The notes under the pieces are model-generated. The model ran no database searches, was not told the origin of the DNA, and saw nothing but the letters and a program-made list of their open reading frames with translations. A program made the position numbers and the translations under genes. This document shows positions 26,154 to 34,005 of a stretch of 34,005 nt of DNA, in pieces. Numbering within the stretch: the first letter of the stretch is position 1; the number at the start of each line of letters is the position of its first letter. Source of the stretch: Candidatus Kapaibacterium sp. (GTDB lineage Bacteria > Bacteroidota > Ignavibacteria > Kapaibacteriales > UBA2268); assembly GCA_026418625.1 (NCBI GenBank), contig JAOABA010000018.1, forward strand, positions 1 through 34,005, written 5' to 3'.

Positions 26154-26876
26154 TTACTTCTGGAAGAAGGTCGGAGAAGTTCTTAGTTTTTTTAGTAATT
26201 CATCAGTAGGATGAAACCACCAATCACCTTTTTGGGGATCATCCCAAACATAACTAAATGGCAACATTTTATGTTCACGTTCAAAACAGTCAATAATAGA
26301 ATAATTAATTACGATTTGATACAAGAAAGGCTGAGCTGATTCATTAATGGGAAATTCAAAGTGACCGCAAACAATAGTAGAGGGGTTTAAATTCCATCTA
26401 ATTTCTCCTAAATATAATTTATGAATATTATTTTCAACTGGCTGACCATTCAAAAAAGGCTCAACTTTTAAAATCAAACGAATTGGAATGTCTTTACTAT
26501 GTGATTGAACTGTGCAGGAAACGTCTCCTAAAGGGCGTTTTAATTCCATTCCTTCTACCATATTTGATATTTTGATTGAAACATCTCGAATATATTTTAA
26601 TGTGTGTAAATCGTAGATTTGTTCTCTTCTTGATTTGATTTCCTCAGTTCGATAATTATTTCCTTTGGGATGACTGCTATTGTATCTTTCAATTTCTGAA
26701 TGGCAATCAAAACATAATGGTATTAAGTTGTCTATATCATTATTGTTATGATTTTTGTCTATGTGATGAATTTCAATATTAGTAGAGCATTGTTTACCAC
26801 ACAAACAACAATGTCTTGAACACCATAATAATATTTTGGTTCGTATCTTTTTAGGTATTTGTTTTCTTTTCGGCAT
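26154..26876 (-). CDS. HNH endonuclease family protein at the end of the type I RM operon
   Basis: This 240-aa protein begins with a complete HNH nuclease motif: zinc cysteines Cys23/Cys26 and Cys55/Cys58, 'EIHHID' (catalytic His37/His38), Asn50 in 'DIDNLIPLC' and His59. The N-terminus is very basic (MPKRKQIPKKIR), fitting DNA contact. Residues ~95-240 form a beta-rich domain ('IPIRLILKVEPFLNG', 'IVCGHFEFPIN') that I do not recognise. It might recognise a DNA feature or a partner. The gene starts 16 bp after hsdM, so it is probably the last gene of the restriction operon. HNH proteins act as nucleases, often against invading DNA, but its target here is unknown. Confidence 0.8.
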   Translation of the reverse strand: MPKRKQIPKKIRTKILLWCSRHCCLCGKQCSTNIEIHHIDKNHNNNDIDNLIPLCFDCHSEIERYNSSHPKGNNYRTEEIKSRREQIYDLHTLKYIRDVSIKISNMVEGMELKRPLGDVSCTVQSHSKDIPIRLILKVEPFLNGQPVENNIHKLYLGEIRWNLNPSTIVCGHFEFPINESAQPFLYQIVINYSIIDCFEREHKMLPFSYVWDDPQKGDWWFHPTDELLKKLRTSPTFFQK

Positions 26877-26892
26877 TTCTTTTTGTTTCTCC

Positions 26893-28503
26893 TTATATAG
26901 GTGGCAATCCTAATTCTCTCAAAAATTCGTTATGCTTGTCTCTACTCATTTTAATTTTCTCATTTATTTCTTTCAGTTTAGCATTTACTTCGTTTAAGTC
27001 AATTTCTTTATCTTCAATCGCTGTGCTTACATATCTTGATATATTAAGATTGAATTCATTTTTCTCGATTTCTTCCATTGAAACTCTGCGGGAATAACGT
27101 GTTTCTTCTTTTCGCTCTTGGTATGTTTCAACTATTTTTCTAATATGTTCGGGAAAAAGGTTGTTTTGTCGTTTTCCCTTTTCATAGTGTTCAGCCGCAT
27201 TGATGAAGAGAACGTCGTCAAATTTTTTGCACTTCTTCAATACTAAAATGCAAACGGGAATTCCTGTTGAGAAAAACAGATTTGCCGGTAGCCCTATCAC
27301 TGTGTCGATATTTCCGTCTTTCAGCAATTTGGTTCTTATTCGCTCTTCAGAGCCACCTCTGAACAAAACCCCGTGCGGTAAAATAATCGCCATTGTTCCT
27401 TCTTTGCTAAGATAATGAAAGCCGTGTAATAGAAAGGCAAAGTCGGCTGCCGATTTAGGGGCTATTCCATAACCTTTGAAACGAAAATCATCTTTTAGTG
27501 TTTCCTTCGGTTCCCAGCGGTAACTGAATGGAGGGTTAGCTACAACTGCATCAAACTCCATTTTTTTTGCTGGATTTGTCTCATTTAAAATATTCCATTC
27601 ATTTAGCAGGGTATCACCGTGATATATTTCGAACTCGGTATCTTTGACCCCGTGCAAGAGCATATTCATTCGCGCAAGGTTGTAAGTTGTTATATTTTTT
27701 TCCTGTCCGTAAATTTTGCCAATTGTTCCTCCTGATTCAATCATTTTTTTTCGGACATTTAGCAATAAAGAACCTGAGCCACAAGCAAAATCAAGCACTC
27801 GTTCTATTTTATTCCTTTTGCCTTTCTCTGGGTCTTGGCTGTCGAGCGTTACAATCTCTGAAAGAATGTCCGAAATACGCTGCGGTGTGTAAAACTCACC
27901 TGCTTTTTTGCCTGAGCCTGCTGCGAATTGTCCTATCAGGTATTCGTAAGCATCACCCAAAATGTCTATGTCAGTTGTAAATTTATTAATACCTTCGGAA
28001 ATTTTCTGAATTATTATGCAAAGCTTCTTGTTACGTTCATCGTAGTTTTTTCCGAGCTTATCAGAATCCAGATTGATTTCCGAAAATAATCCCTTAAAAG
28101 TGCGGTCGAAAGATTCTTCTTCGATGTATTTAAAACCCTTCTGTAAAGTTTTGAGTAATTCTGTGCTTTGAGTTCTGGCAAGGTTAGAAATACTGTTCCA
28201 TAAGAACTCCGGCTTAATAATATAGTGTATTTTTTTACGCATCTGGTCTTCGAATACATCAACATCTGCTTGATTTTGTTCATACCACAATGATAAAGCC
28301 GAACGCCCTCCATTGCCCTGAAAATCGGGATAATCCCTGCCCAATAGCCTTTTTGCTGCTGCCTCGTAATTATCCGAAAGATATTTCAGGAACAAAAAAG
28401 ATAGCATATAATCGCGAAAATCATCAGCATTCATTGAGCCTCTTAACACATCTGCCAGATTCCAAAGCGTTTTTCCAAGTTCGTTATGGTTATTTCCTGT
28501 CAT
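26893..28503 (-). CDS. hsdM: Type I restriction-modification DNA methyltransferase subunit HsdM
   Basis: This 536-aa N6-adenine methyltransferase is the modification subunit of the type I complex. The N-terminal helical HsdM domain ('TLWNLADVLRGSMNADDFRD') is followed by 'GEFYTPQRI' (202-210) and the SAM-binding 'DFACGSGSLLLN' (238-249). The catalytic motif is NPPF (323-326). The C-terminal coiled region ('LNEVNAKLKEINEKIKMSR') contacts HsdS. Length fits the family. With two HsdM and one HsdS it methylates host sites, and adding HsdR gives restriction. It lies 9 bp after the PrrC-like gene and 16 bp before the HNH gene in one minus-strand operon. Confidence 0.96.
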   Translation of the reverse strand: MTGNNHNELGKTLWNLADVLRGSMNADDFRDYMLSFLFLKYLSDNYEAAAKRLLGRDYPDFQGNGGRSALSLWYEQNQADVDVFEDQMRKKIHYIIKPEFLWNSISNLARTQSTELLKTLQKGFKYIEEESFDRTFKGLFSEINLDSDKLGKNYDERNKKLCIIIQKISEGINKFTTDIDILGDAYEYLIGQFAAGSGKKAGEFYTPQRISDILSEIVTLDSQDPEKGKRNKIERVLDFACGSGSLLLNVRKKMIESGGTIGKIYGQEKNITTYNLARMNMLLHGVKDTEFEIYHGDTLLNEWNILNETNPAKKMEFDAVVANPPFSYRWEPKETLKDDFRFKGYGIAPKSAADFAFLLHGFHYLSKEGTMAIILPHGVLFRGGSEERIRTKLLKDGNIDTVIGLPANLFFSTGIPVCILVLKKCKKFDDVLFINAAEHYEKGKRQNNLFPEHIRKIVETYQERKEETRYSRRVSMEEIEKNEFNLNISRYVSTAIEDKEIDLNEVNAKLKEINEKIKMSRDKHNEFLRELGLPPI

Positions 28504-28512
28504 AATAATTTT

Positions 28513-29574
28513 TTAATATTTAAAATTGTACTTTTCTTTAATTTTATTGAAAACATCTTTGAAGATAGCTTCTTGCTCAGGTGCCATTTTATTAAATTGA
28601 AATCGATAAGAATTTTGGTGCGAAAGTGAATTAATCATTTCTAAAACTTTATTTGGTTTATCAACTTTTATTTCTGACAAAATAAAACCGAGCTTTCCAG
28701 AACCAATAAATGAAGAAATATTTTCAATCAGTTGTCTCAATAATACAAAATGATAAAGAAAGAGTTCATTCTGTATAGCATCATTTAAAATTTGCATTAG
28801 ATGAAGATGAAATAAAAATACATCTTTATTGTGTTCTTTTAATTCAAATTCCTCCCCAATTTTGGAAAGAATAAAAGTTTTTGTGTTATTTTTGAATTTG
28901 TCGCATTTATCACCTCTTTTTAACTTATCAAAAAGGATAGCATAGAGGCCAATATGGTGAGTTGCTATTATTATTTTTCCATTGAGATAATTTCTTTTGA
29001 TTATATCAAAAATTGAATCTGCAGTAATGAAAATATTTTGTTCATCTAAACTTGAAACTGGGTCATCTATAAAAAAATAATCATTTTGATTACTTGTCCA
29101 TTCATCTACTTCAATAAGTGCAAGGAAAAAGCACCATACGAAAATTTTTTCCTCTCCTCTTGAAATCTTTATGGATCGTCCATCTGTTTTTAATGAAAAA
29201 GTTATTGATTCAATACCCTCCTCTGGATTAATGTGTGGATTTAATTCAAAAGAGTATATCGGTTTATAGCATTCTAATTTTTCATTAAGTTTATCTGGGT
29301 TTTCTATTAAGAAGCTATGATATTTATTTAAGCGGCTGGGAATAATTCTTAATTTTATGTTTGCATTATTATTTTCTTCATCATTATCCCAAACAAAAAG
29401 GTCTTCGCTATAAGCATTGTAATATACACCGTTATGTATGCCATCCTCAGTTTTTATAATGTTCTTATACTCAACAGATAGTCTTGTTTTACCCATAGAA
29501 TTAAAAGCGAAAATCAGAATAATTGGTTCGTTAAGCGACTTTAATTGTTGTGCTATGTTAATTAGACTACTCAT
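28513..29574 (-). CDS. prrC: PrrC-type anticodon nuclease
   Basis: This 353-aa protein combines an ABC-type ATPase with a C-terminal tRNase domain. The P-loop is FNSMGKT (24-30, within 'FAFNSMGKTRLS'). It is followed by 'YYNAYSEDLFVWDND' (51-65), which I recognise from PrrC proteins. The ABC signature is ISRGEE (137-142) and the Walker B is 'FFIDDPVSSLD' (167-177). 'ATHH' (204-207) is the switch histidine. The C-terminal domain carries Arg280, Glu284 and His319, spaced like the Arg-Glu-His catalytic triad of E. coli PrrC. PrrC cuts tRNA-Lys in the anticodon loop when a phage inhibits the associated type I enzyme. Position between hsdS and hsdM supports that role. Length is slightly below E. 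coli PrrC (396 aa). The tRNA target here is unproven. Confidence 0.85.
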   Translation of the reverse strand: MSSLINIAQQLKSLNEPIILIFAFNSMGKTRLSVEYKNIIKTEDGIHNGVYYNAYSEDLFVWDNDEENNNANIKLRIIPSRLNKYHSFLIENPDKLNEKLECYKPIYSFELNPHINPEEGIESITFSLKTDGRSIKISRGEEKIFVWCFFLALIEVDEWTSNQNDYFFIDDPVSSLDEQNIFITADSIFDIIKRNYLNGKIIIATHHIGLYAILFDKLKRGDKCDKFKNNTKTFILSKIGEEFELKEHNKDVFLFHLHLMQILNDAIQNELFLYHFVLLRQLIENISSFIGSGKLGFILSEIKVDKPNKVLEMINSLSHQNSYRFQFNKMAPEQEAIFKDVFNKIKEKYNFKY

Positions 29575-29586
29575 TTTCGTTCATAC

Positions 29587-30996
29587 TTATATTGGAAACA
29601 AGCCCTGAAGCAAACCTTTCTTGTGTTGTTTCAATAATTCTATTTTTTGCTTTTGAGCATTTATTAAATCATCTAATGAAGATAAACAATCGGCGATTTT
29701 TTGCTGCTCAGGAAGAGAGGGGAGGGGAATATGAATTGTCTTTATTTCATTTTTGCCAACTTCAATAAAAGTGGAACCGGACGCTTTTTTAATAAATATA
29801 TTTTTATTGATAATTATCCAGTAATAAACAAAAATGTTGAAATTTTCATCATTAACAATAAAAGACTGAAAACCCTGATTAGTACAACATTCATTAGCAG
29901 CTATTGCCGCATCACCAATTGTTGCGCGTGTTGTAACAAGAATAGCCCCCTTAGGTAATAGTTTAGCTGATGAATTTTTTAATCCTTTTTCCGTAATTTT
30001 TCTTTTACTTTCTAAAACATATCTTTCCTTAACTTCTGTTGGGGTAAACCAGTTTATATTACCATCCCAATAACTGGGATTTTTTGTGTCTGGTGTACCA
30101 CCTCCTATAATCTCAGCTATTTCCCCCAATTTTTTCACTACCCATTCCCCGCTATTTTTAAACTCTGGGAATCGGAGTCGGGGGATGTTTTTGTCGCCGG
30201 TTTCAGAAGCTTCAGAAGGCGAGGAATCACCTGAAACCATTGAGCCAGTCGAAGGGGACGAAGGGTGCGGAAAGAGATTTTGCAGCAAGCCCATTTTGTG
30301 TTGTATGTATAGCTCCAGTTTTTGCTCTTCGCCTTCAATTACTTCATCTAAAGTAGAAAGACAGTCAGCGATTTTTTGCTGCTCAATAGTTGATGATGGT
30401 AAAGGAACTTTTAGATTTAAAAATGCTCCTTTTGTAATATTGAATCTAGTGATTCCCTGAGCCAATATTTCGATAGATTTACGATAAATTGGGCTATGAA
30501 ATAAGTACTGAGAGAATTCAGGTTTTAACCTTTCAAGTGAAAAGGGCCTGAAAGAAAAACAAAAACTATTTAAGTAAGTTGGCTCATCTGGTTCTGTTAA
30601 AACTACTGAGGCGTATCCAACCTCATTTGGAGTTTCAGAGGATGTTGTAATAAGAATATCGCCTTTGTGAATTGAATTTTGATTTTCATCATCTGCAATT
30701 TCAACAAGTGAACATTTTGTTAAGTCAACTTTTGAATTATCAAATACTTGCTTATAAGTAATAAAAGGCTTCCCTTTACCAAAATCTTTAGCGGATTTGC
30801 CATTTAAGCCGTTTATTGTTTGACCTAATTGGCTTAGTTTCTTATATTTCCATTGTTTATCTTTAAACTTCGGGAATCTGAGCCGGGGGATGTTTTTGTC
30901 GCCGGTTTCGAGAGCCTCAACAGGAATATTTTTTCCCGAAAACACTTTGGTGGTTTTCGGATTTATAGAACTCTTATTTTCGGTATCATTATTCAT
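29587..30996 (-). CDS. hsdS: Type I restriction-modification specificity subunit HsdS
   Basis: This 469-aa protein has two target-recognition domains (~45-215 and ~275-430), each followed by a conserved helix: 'IEQQKIADCLSTLDEVIEG' and 'PEQQKIADCLSSLDDLINA'. The two domains each read one half of a bipartite DNA site, and the helices set the gap between the halves. Each domain is preceded by the same segment ('ETGDKNIPRLRFP'), a duplication also visible in the DNA. The link between the halves is long and Ser/Pro-rich ('HPSSPSTGSMVSGDSSPSEA'). The ATG overlaps the stop of the GIY-YIG gene by 4 bp, and the PrrC-like gene begins 12 bp downstream. Confidence 0.94.
   Translation of the reverse strand: MNNDTENKSSINPKTTKVFSGKNIPVEALETGDKNIPRLRFPKFKDKQWKYKKLSQLGQTINGLNGKSAKDFGKGKPFITYKQVFDNSKVDLTKCSLVEIADDENQNSIHKGDILITTSSETPNEVGYASVVLTEPDEPTYLNSFCFSFRPFSLERLKPEFSQYLFHSPIYRKSIEILAQGITRFNITKGAFLNLKVPLPSSTIEQQKIADCLSTLDEVIEGEEQKLELYIQHKMGLLQNLFPHPSSPSTGSMVSGDSSPSEASETGDKNIPRLRFPEFKNSGEWVVKKLGEIAEIIGGGTPDTKNPSYWDGNINWFTPTEVKERYVLESKRKITEKGLKNSSAKLLPKGAILVTTRATIGDAAIAANECCTNQGFQSFIVNDENFNIFVYYWIIINKNIFIKKASGSTFIEVGKNEIKTIHIPLPSLPEQQKIADCLSSLDDLINAQKQKIELLKQHKKGLLQGLFPI
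30157..30204 (-). repeat. hsdS internal direct repeat, copy 1 (between the two recognition domains)
   Basis: This 48-bp segment matches 30862-30909 at 44 of 48 positions by my count. It encodes 'ETGDKNIPRLRFPEFK' in front of the second recognition domain. Weaker protein similarity continues for about another 12 residues towards the N-terminal side ('VSGDSSPSEAS'). Confidence 0.8.
30862..30909 (-). repeat. hsdS internal direct repeat, copy 2 (before the first recognition domain)
   Basis: This is the partner of 30157-30204, in the same orientation and about 700 bp away. It encodes 'ETGDKNIPRLRFPKFK' in front of the first recognition domain. The flanking DNA also holds an 8-bp inverted repeat (CCGAAAAC at 30936-30943 with GTTTTCGG at 30953-30960). 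Confidence 0.8.
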
Positions 30997-31310
30997 TTGT
31001 TTTCTGTTTTTTGATTGACTTTTTGTTTTATTTTGTCGTTGTCTTTGGCATCATTAGACTCAGGAAGCGTTTTGGGAGTATCTTTGGCTTTGATTTCGAG
31101 TTCCTCAACTACTGTTGGAGTTTTTAAATCCTCGCCATCAATTCGTTCATATTCTTCAAAATATACCAACTTAACAGGCAAATGCTTTTTAGTGTGGTTA
31201 GCTACTTCGACGGCTTGATGTTGAGCCAATCGAAATTCTAAATTTTTTGTTCTACCGGTATAATAAATGCCAAAGGCACACTTCAATATATGCATCCACC
31301 CTTTACTCAT
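30993..31310 (-). CDS. GIY-YIG-fold protein, probably catalytically impaired
   Basis: This 105-aa protein has the first half of a small GIY-YIG nuclease: 'HILKCAFGIYYTGRTKNL' (residues 7-24), 'FRLAQH' with the conserved Arg27, and 'HTKKHLPVKLVYFEEY' (39-54). In homologues this is followed by a helix with the catalytic Glu (pattern REKQI..W). Here the sequence turns after 'ERIDGE' into a charged tail rich in Lys, Asp and Pro. The first conserved Tyr also appears replaced by His7. Both changes suggest loss of DNA cleavage, with a possible structural or regulatory role left. It overlaps hsdR by 8 bp and hsdS by 4 bp, so it is translated as part of the restriction operon. Confidence 0.78.
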   Translation of the reverse strand: MSKGWMHILKCAFGIYYTGRTKNLEFRLAQHQAVEVANHTKKHLPVKLVYFEEYERIDGEDLKTPTVVEELEIKAKDTPKTLPESNDAKDNDKIKQKVNQKTENK

Positions 31311-34005
31311 AGGCTTTCAGTCCGCTTATTTCTTTACCTTCTGCCATTTTTTTGAGCAATGGAATAAGTTCTCTCATCATATCAAGTTCCCGTTTGGTTC
31401 GTTCTTTCCATCCAAGATCAAACGGAGCAAAGAGCTCGCTTAATTTTTCAGCATCAAAAACCATACGGCTAACGATAGCTTCGGAGAATTGTTTCAATGC
31501 TGAAAACTCCAAACCGTTTTTCTGTGCGATTCGGGTTAATTCTTTTGCAATTTTTTCAGCTTTAAATTTTTGGTAGCCATCCCGAATTTGTTGTTCGCTA
31601 AGTGGCTTTCCAACTTCCAGAGTTTTTATATATTCTTCTAAGTCATCTTTTTCGTCCATAAGGTTAGCACTACTACTCATAACGCCAATCAACTGGTCGC
31701 GTGTTAATTCTTTCTTTTTTGGCTGCTGTTGTGTGTATTTAGAAATCAGATTCATAATATAATCGTAATCAATCAAAGCCGAAGCAAAAAGAACAAATTC
31801 AAAATCGAGTTGCTGAATGTCTTCAGGGGCGTTTTCGCCTTCTTTTTGCTGTATTTCTTTTAATTGCTTTGCTATTTCCAGATATGAACTGCGGAAAGAT
31901 TGCAATTGTTCTTCTGGCAACAATTCCTCAATTCTGTTTTTTTGTTTTTCAGTCAAATCAGTGTATTGGTCAAGTTGTGTTCTGAGCCGTTGCACTTCCT
32001 TAAAGCGATTAATAAACTCCACACGTGCCATATCGCCTTTGATATTGTAAACTTCCTGCGGCTCAGCGACAAGGTTTTTATCCGACATCCATTTTTCCAT
32101 AGCCTTAACAGCTGCTTCATATTTCTCAATAACCTTTTGAGCTGGTTCAACCAACCAGATTTCTTTGGCTTGGCTGATATCTTCACCGCTGAACAAAGCA
32201 ATAGCTTTGTCCACTTCCTCTTGTTGCTGACGAAAATCGAAAATATTACCATAAGGTTTAGTATCATTCAGAATGCGGTTTGTTCGGCTGAATGCCTGAA
32301 TTAACCCGTGATATTTAAGGTTTTTGTCCACATACAAAGTGTTCAGATATTTTGAATCAAAACCAGTAAGCAACATATCCACGACAATTGTAATGTCGAT
32401 TTTATTTTTGTGTGGAAAGTCTGAGTTGCTGAATTTCTGGAACTTAATACGTTGCTGAACATCCTGATAATAGGGATCAAAATCATATATACTATAATTT
32501 GTGCCATATTTGAAGTTGTAATCATCAATTATTTTTTGCAGAGCTTTCTTCTTTTTTTCAGGTTCAACTTTGTTATCCTCTTTTTCCTGCTGTAAATCTT
32601 CCTGCAACTGTATAACATCCTTGTTCCCTTCGGCAGGTGGCGAAAAGACACAGGCGATGTTTAAAGGTGAAAAATTTTCATCTTCCTTCTGTTGATTTTG
32701 CTGAATGGTTTTAAACAGTTCGTAGTATTCAATAGCATCATTAATGGAAGCTGTTGCGAATAAAGCATTAAAACGTCTTTTATTTGTGGCTGCATAGTGT
32801 TTTTTCAGAATGGTTTTAATAACAGCCTGTTTGTGTTCAGTAGTGTTGAATTCAACTTTCTTTTCAGGTTTGAAATAGTCAATATGAAAACGCAAAACGT
32901 TCTTATCTTCAATTGCATTAGTTATAGTGTAAGAATGAAGCTGCTTCTGAAAAATATATTGAGTTGTAGCATAGAAGCCTTCAGTTCCATTAATAAGTTT
33001 ATAAGTAGCGTTTTCATCAAAAATGGGTGTTCCAGTAAAACCGAATAATTGAGAATTTGGGAAGAATTCTTTAATGGCTTTGTGATTTTCGCCAAACTGC
33101 GAACGATGGCACTCATCAAATATAAAAACGATTCGTTTATTGCGAAGTGGTTCGAGCCGTTTTCTGAAATCTTTATTATTAGGTTCAAGAGCCAGACCTA
33201 ATTTTTGAATAGTGGTAACAATAACTTTGTTTGCATAATCTTCTGAGAGCATTCGCCTTACTAAAGTTTCGGTATTAGTGTTTTCCTCGACGCAACCTTC
33301 CTGAAATTTGTTGAATTCCTCACGTATTTGGCGGTCGAGGTCTTTGCGATCGACAACAAATAAACACTTTTCAATGTCAGGATTGTCTTTAAGTAATGTA
33401 GATGCCTTGAAAGAGGTTAAAGTCTTACCGCTACCAGTAGTATGCCAGATATAGCCGTTACCTCTGTTTTGGTGAATGCAATCCACAATAGCTTTAACTG
33501 CATAAATCTGATAGGGTCTCATTATCATTAGTTTTTGTTCACTTGCTACCAAAACCATATATCTACTAATCATTTCGGCAAGTTTGCATTTACTTAAAAA
33601 TTTTTCAGCGAAATCGTCTAAGTGTGTGATTTTTTTATTTTCCTCATTTGTCAGTTGATAGATTGGCAAATAATGTTCATCAGCATTAAAGCTGAAATGT
33701 GAATTGTTATTATTAGCAAAGTAATAAGTGTTAGCACGATTGCTAACAATGAAAAGCTGTATAAAGCAAAGTAAAGAGTTGGTGTAACCGTTTCCCGGAT
33801 CGCTCTTGTAATCAACAATTTGCTGCATAGCTCTACGTGGGCTAATTGCCAAGCTTTTAAGCTCAATTTGAACTAAAGGTAAACCGTTAATGAGCAAAAT
33901 TACATCATAGCGTTGATAGCTATTTTGAGTGTTTATCCTAAGTTGATTAATAACTTCAAAATCATTTTTACACCAATCTTTGATATTTACCAAAGTGTAA
34001 TACAA
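31303..34005 (-). CDS. hsdR: Type I restriction endonuclease subunit HsdR (N-terminus beyond window)
   Basis: The frame runs off the right edge, so about the first 100-150 residues are missing and the TTG at 34005 is not the start. The remaining 900 residues hold the end of the PD-(D/E)xK nuclease (Asp34, Glu48 and Lys50 in 'VQIELKS'). Next come the helicase-like motor ('WHTTGSGKT' Walker A, 'IFDECHRSQFGE' DEAD-like motif, 'FGFTGTPIF' motif III, and 'LLTGFDSKYLNTLYVDK' and 'QAFSRTNR' in the second RecA lobe). The helical C-terminus binds the HsdM-HsdS core. HsdR pulls DNA through the complex using ATP and cuts unmethylated foreign DNA. It is the first visible gene of the operon hsdR-giy-hsdS-prrC-hsdM-hnh. 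Confidence 0.96.
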   Translation of the reverse strand: MYYTLVNIKDWCKNDFEVINQLRINTQNSYQRYDVILLINGLPLVQIELKSLAISPRRAMQQIVDYKSDPGNGYTNSLLCFIQLFIVSNRANTYYFANNNNSHFSFNADEHYLPIYQLTNEENKKITHLDDFAEKFLSKCKLAEMISRYMVLVASEQKLMIMRPYQIYAVKAIVDCIHQNRGNGYIWHTTGSGKTLTSFKASTLLKDNPDIEKCLFVVDRKDLDRQIREEFNKFQEGCVEENTNTETLVRRMLSEDYANKVIVTTIQKLGLALEPNNKDFRKRLEPLRNKRIVFIFDECHRSQFGENHKAIKEFFPNSQLFGFTGTPIFDENATYKLINGTEGFYATTQYIFQKQLHSYTITNAIEDKNVLRFHIDYFKPEKKVEFNTTEHKQAVIKTILKKHYAATNKRRFNALFATASINDAIEYYELFKTIQQNQQKEDENFSPLNIACVFSPPAEGNKDVIQLQEDLQQEKEDNKVEPEKKKKALQKIIDDYNFKYGTNYSIYDFDPYYQDVQQRIKFQKFSNSDFPHKNKIDITIVVDMLLTGFDSKYLNTLYVDKNLKYHGLIQAFSRTNRILNDTKPYGNIFDFRQQQEEVDKAIALFSGEDISQAKEIWLVEPAQKVIEKYEAAVKAMEKWMSDKNLVAEPQEVYNIKGDMARVEFINRFKEVQRLRTQLDQYTDLTEKQKNRIEELLPEEQLQSFRSSYLEIAKQLKEIQQKEGENAPEDIQQLDFEFVLFASALIDYDYIMNLISKYTQQQPKKKELTRDQLIGVMSSSANLMDEKDDLEEYIKTLEVGKPLSEQQIRDGYQKFKAEKIAKELTRIAQKNGLEFSALKQFSEAIVSRMVFDAEKLSELFAPFDLGWKERTKRELDMMRELIPLLKKMAEGKEISGLKAYE

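Noticed and set aside
28513-29574. An RloA-type or general AAA ATPase without nuclease activity
   Set aside because: The Arg280-Glu284-His319 pattern and the PrrC-like N-terminal stretch 'YYNAYSEDLFVWDND' favour an anticodon nuclease, although this still needs an alignment.
1-34005. CRISPR arrays, rRNA genes and intact insertion sequences
   Set aside because: I saw no regularly spaced repeat series, no rRNA-like segments and no transposase genes. The only recombinase is the tyrosine integrase.

Overview
The window is AT-rich and looks like the Bacteroidota/Chlorobiota superphylum, most plausibly an Ignavibacteria or Kapabacteria-type lineage. The grounds are a type IX secretion (T9SS) type A C-terminal sorting domain at the left edge, TAnnTTTG-type -7 promoter matches, many envelope lipoproteins and beta-barrel/OmpA proteins, a meso-diaminopimelate-type MurE, and HpnE-like and HydG proteins. 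The lineage call is inference from gene content, not from a marker-gene comparison.

Left part (1-17945) reads as ordinary chromosome. It holds the end of a T9SS-exported LamG-like protein and its terminator, then a cluster of degenerate REP-like repeats. Next is a minus-strand operon smpB-tyrS-hpnE. A plus-strand surface protein follows that mixes phage-tail-like and YadA-head-like repeats. After it come a ferredoxin-NADP reductase, a DUF1684 protein, a lipoprotein and a helical hypothetical protein, then minus-strand murE and hydG. The part ends with an OmpA-like outer-membrane protein that seems to start at an ATT codon, and a large lipoprotein with a papain-like Cys/His region and a PKD-like domain.

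At 18137-18162 lies the 3' end of a tRNA gene (tRNA-Ser by its acceptor stem) without the rest of the tRNA. A tyrosine recombinase begins about 190 bp further in. This is the usual edge of an element integrated in a tRNA 3' end. The other edge, with the intact tRNA, is not in the window, so everything from about 18165 to 34005 could be accessory DNA.

The accessory part has two modules, both on the minus strand. The first is a translationally coupled signalling operon: a soluble histidine kinase with seven PAS-like repeats, a REC-HDOD regulator and a REC regulator with a degenerate HD-GYP domain, followed by two small unrecognised genes of 46 and 83 aa. The second is a type I restriction-modification operon in the order hsdR, GIY-YIG protein, hsdS, prrC-like anticodon nuclease, hsdM, HNH protein. 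Known biology of the E. coli prr locus suggests a two-layer defence: HsdRMS restricts foreign DNA, and the PrrC-like tRNase is held silent by the complex until a phage disables it. The extra GIY-YIG protein (apparently lacking catalytic residues) and the HNH protein make this locus richer than a textbook type I system. hsdS carries a duplicated segment that could support exchange of its target-recognition domains.
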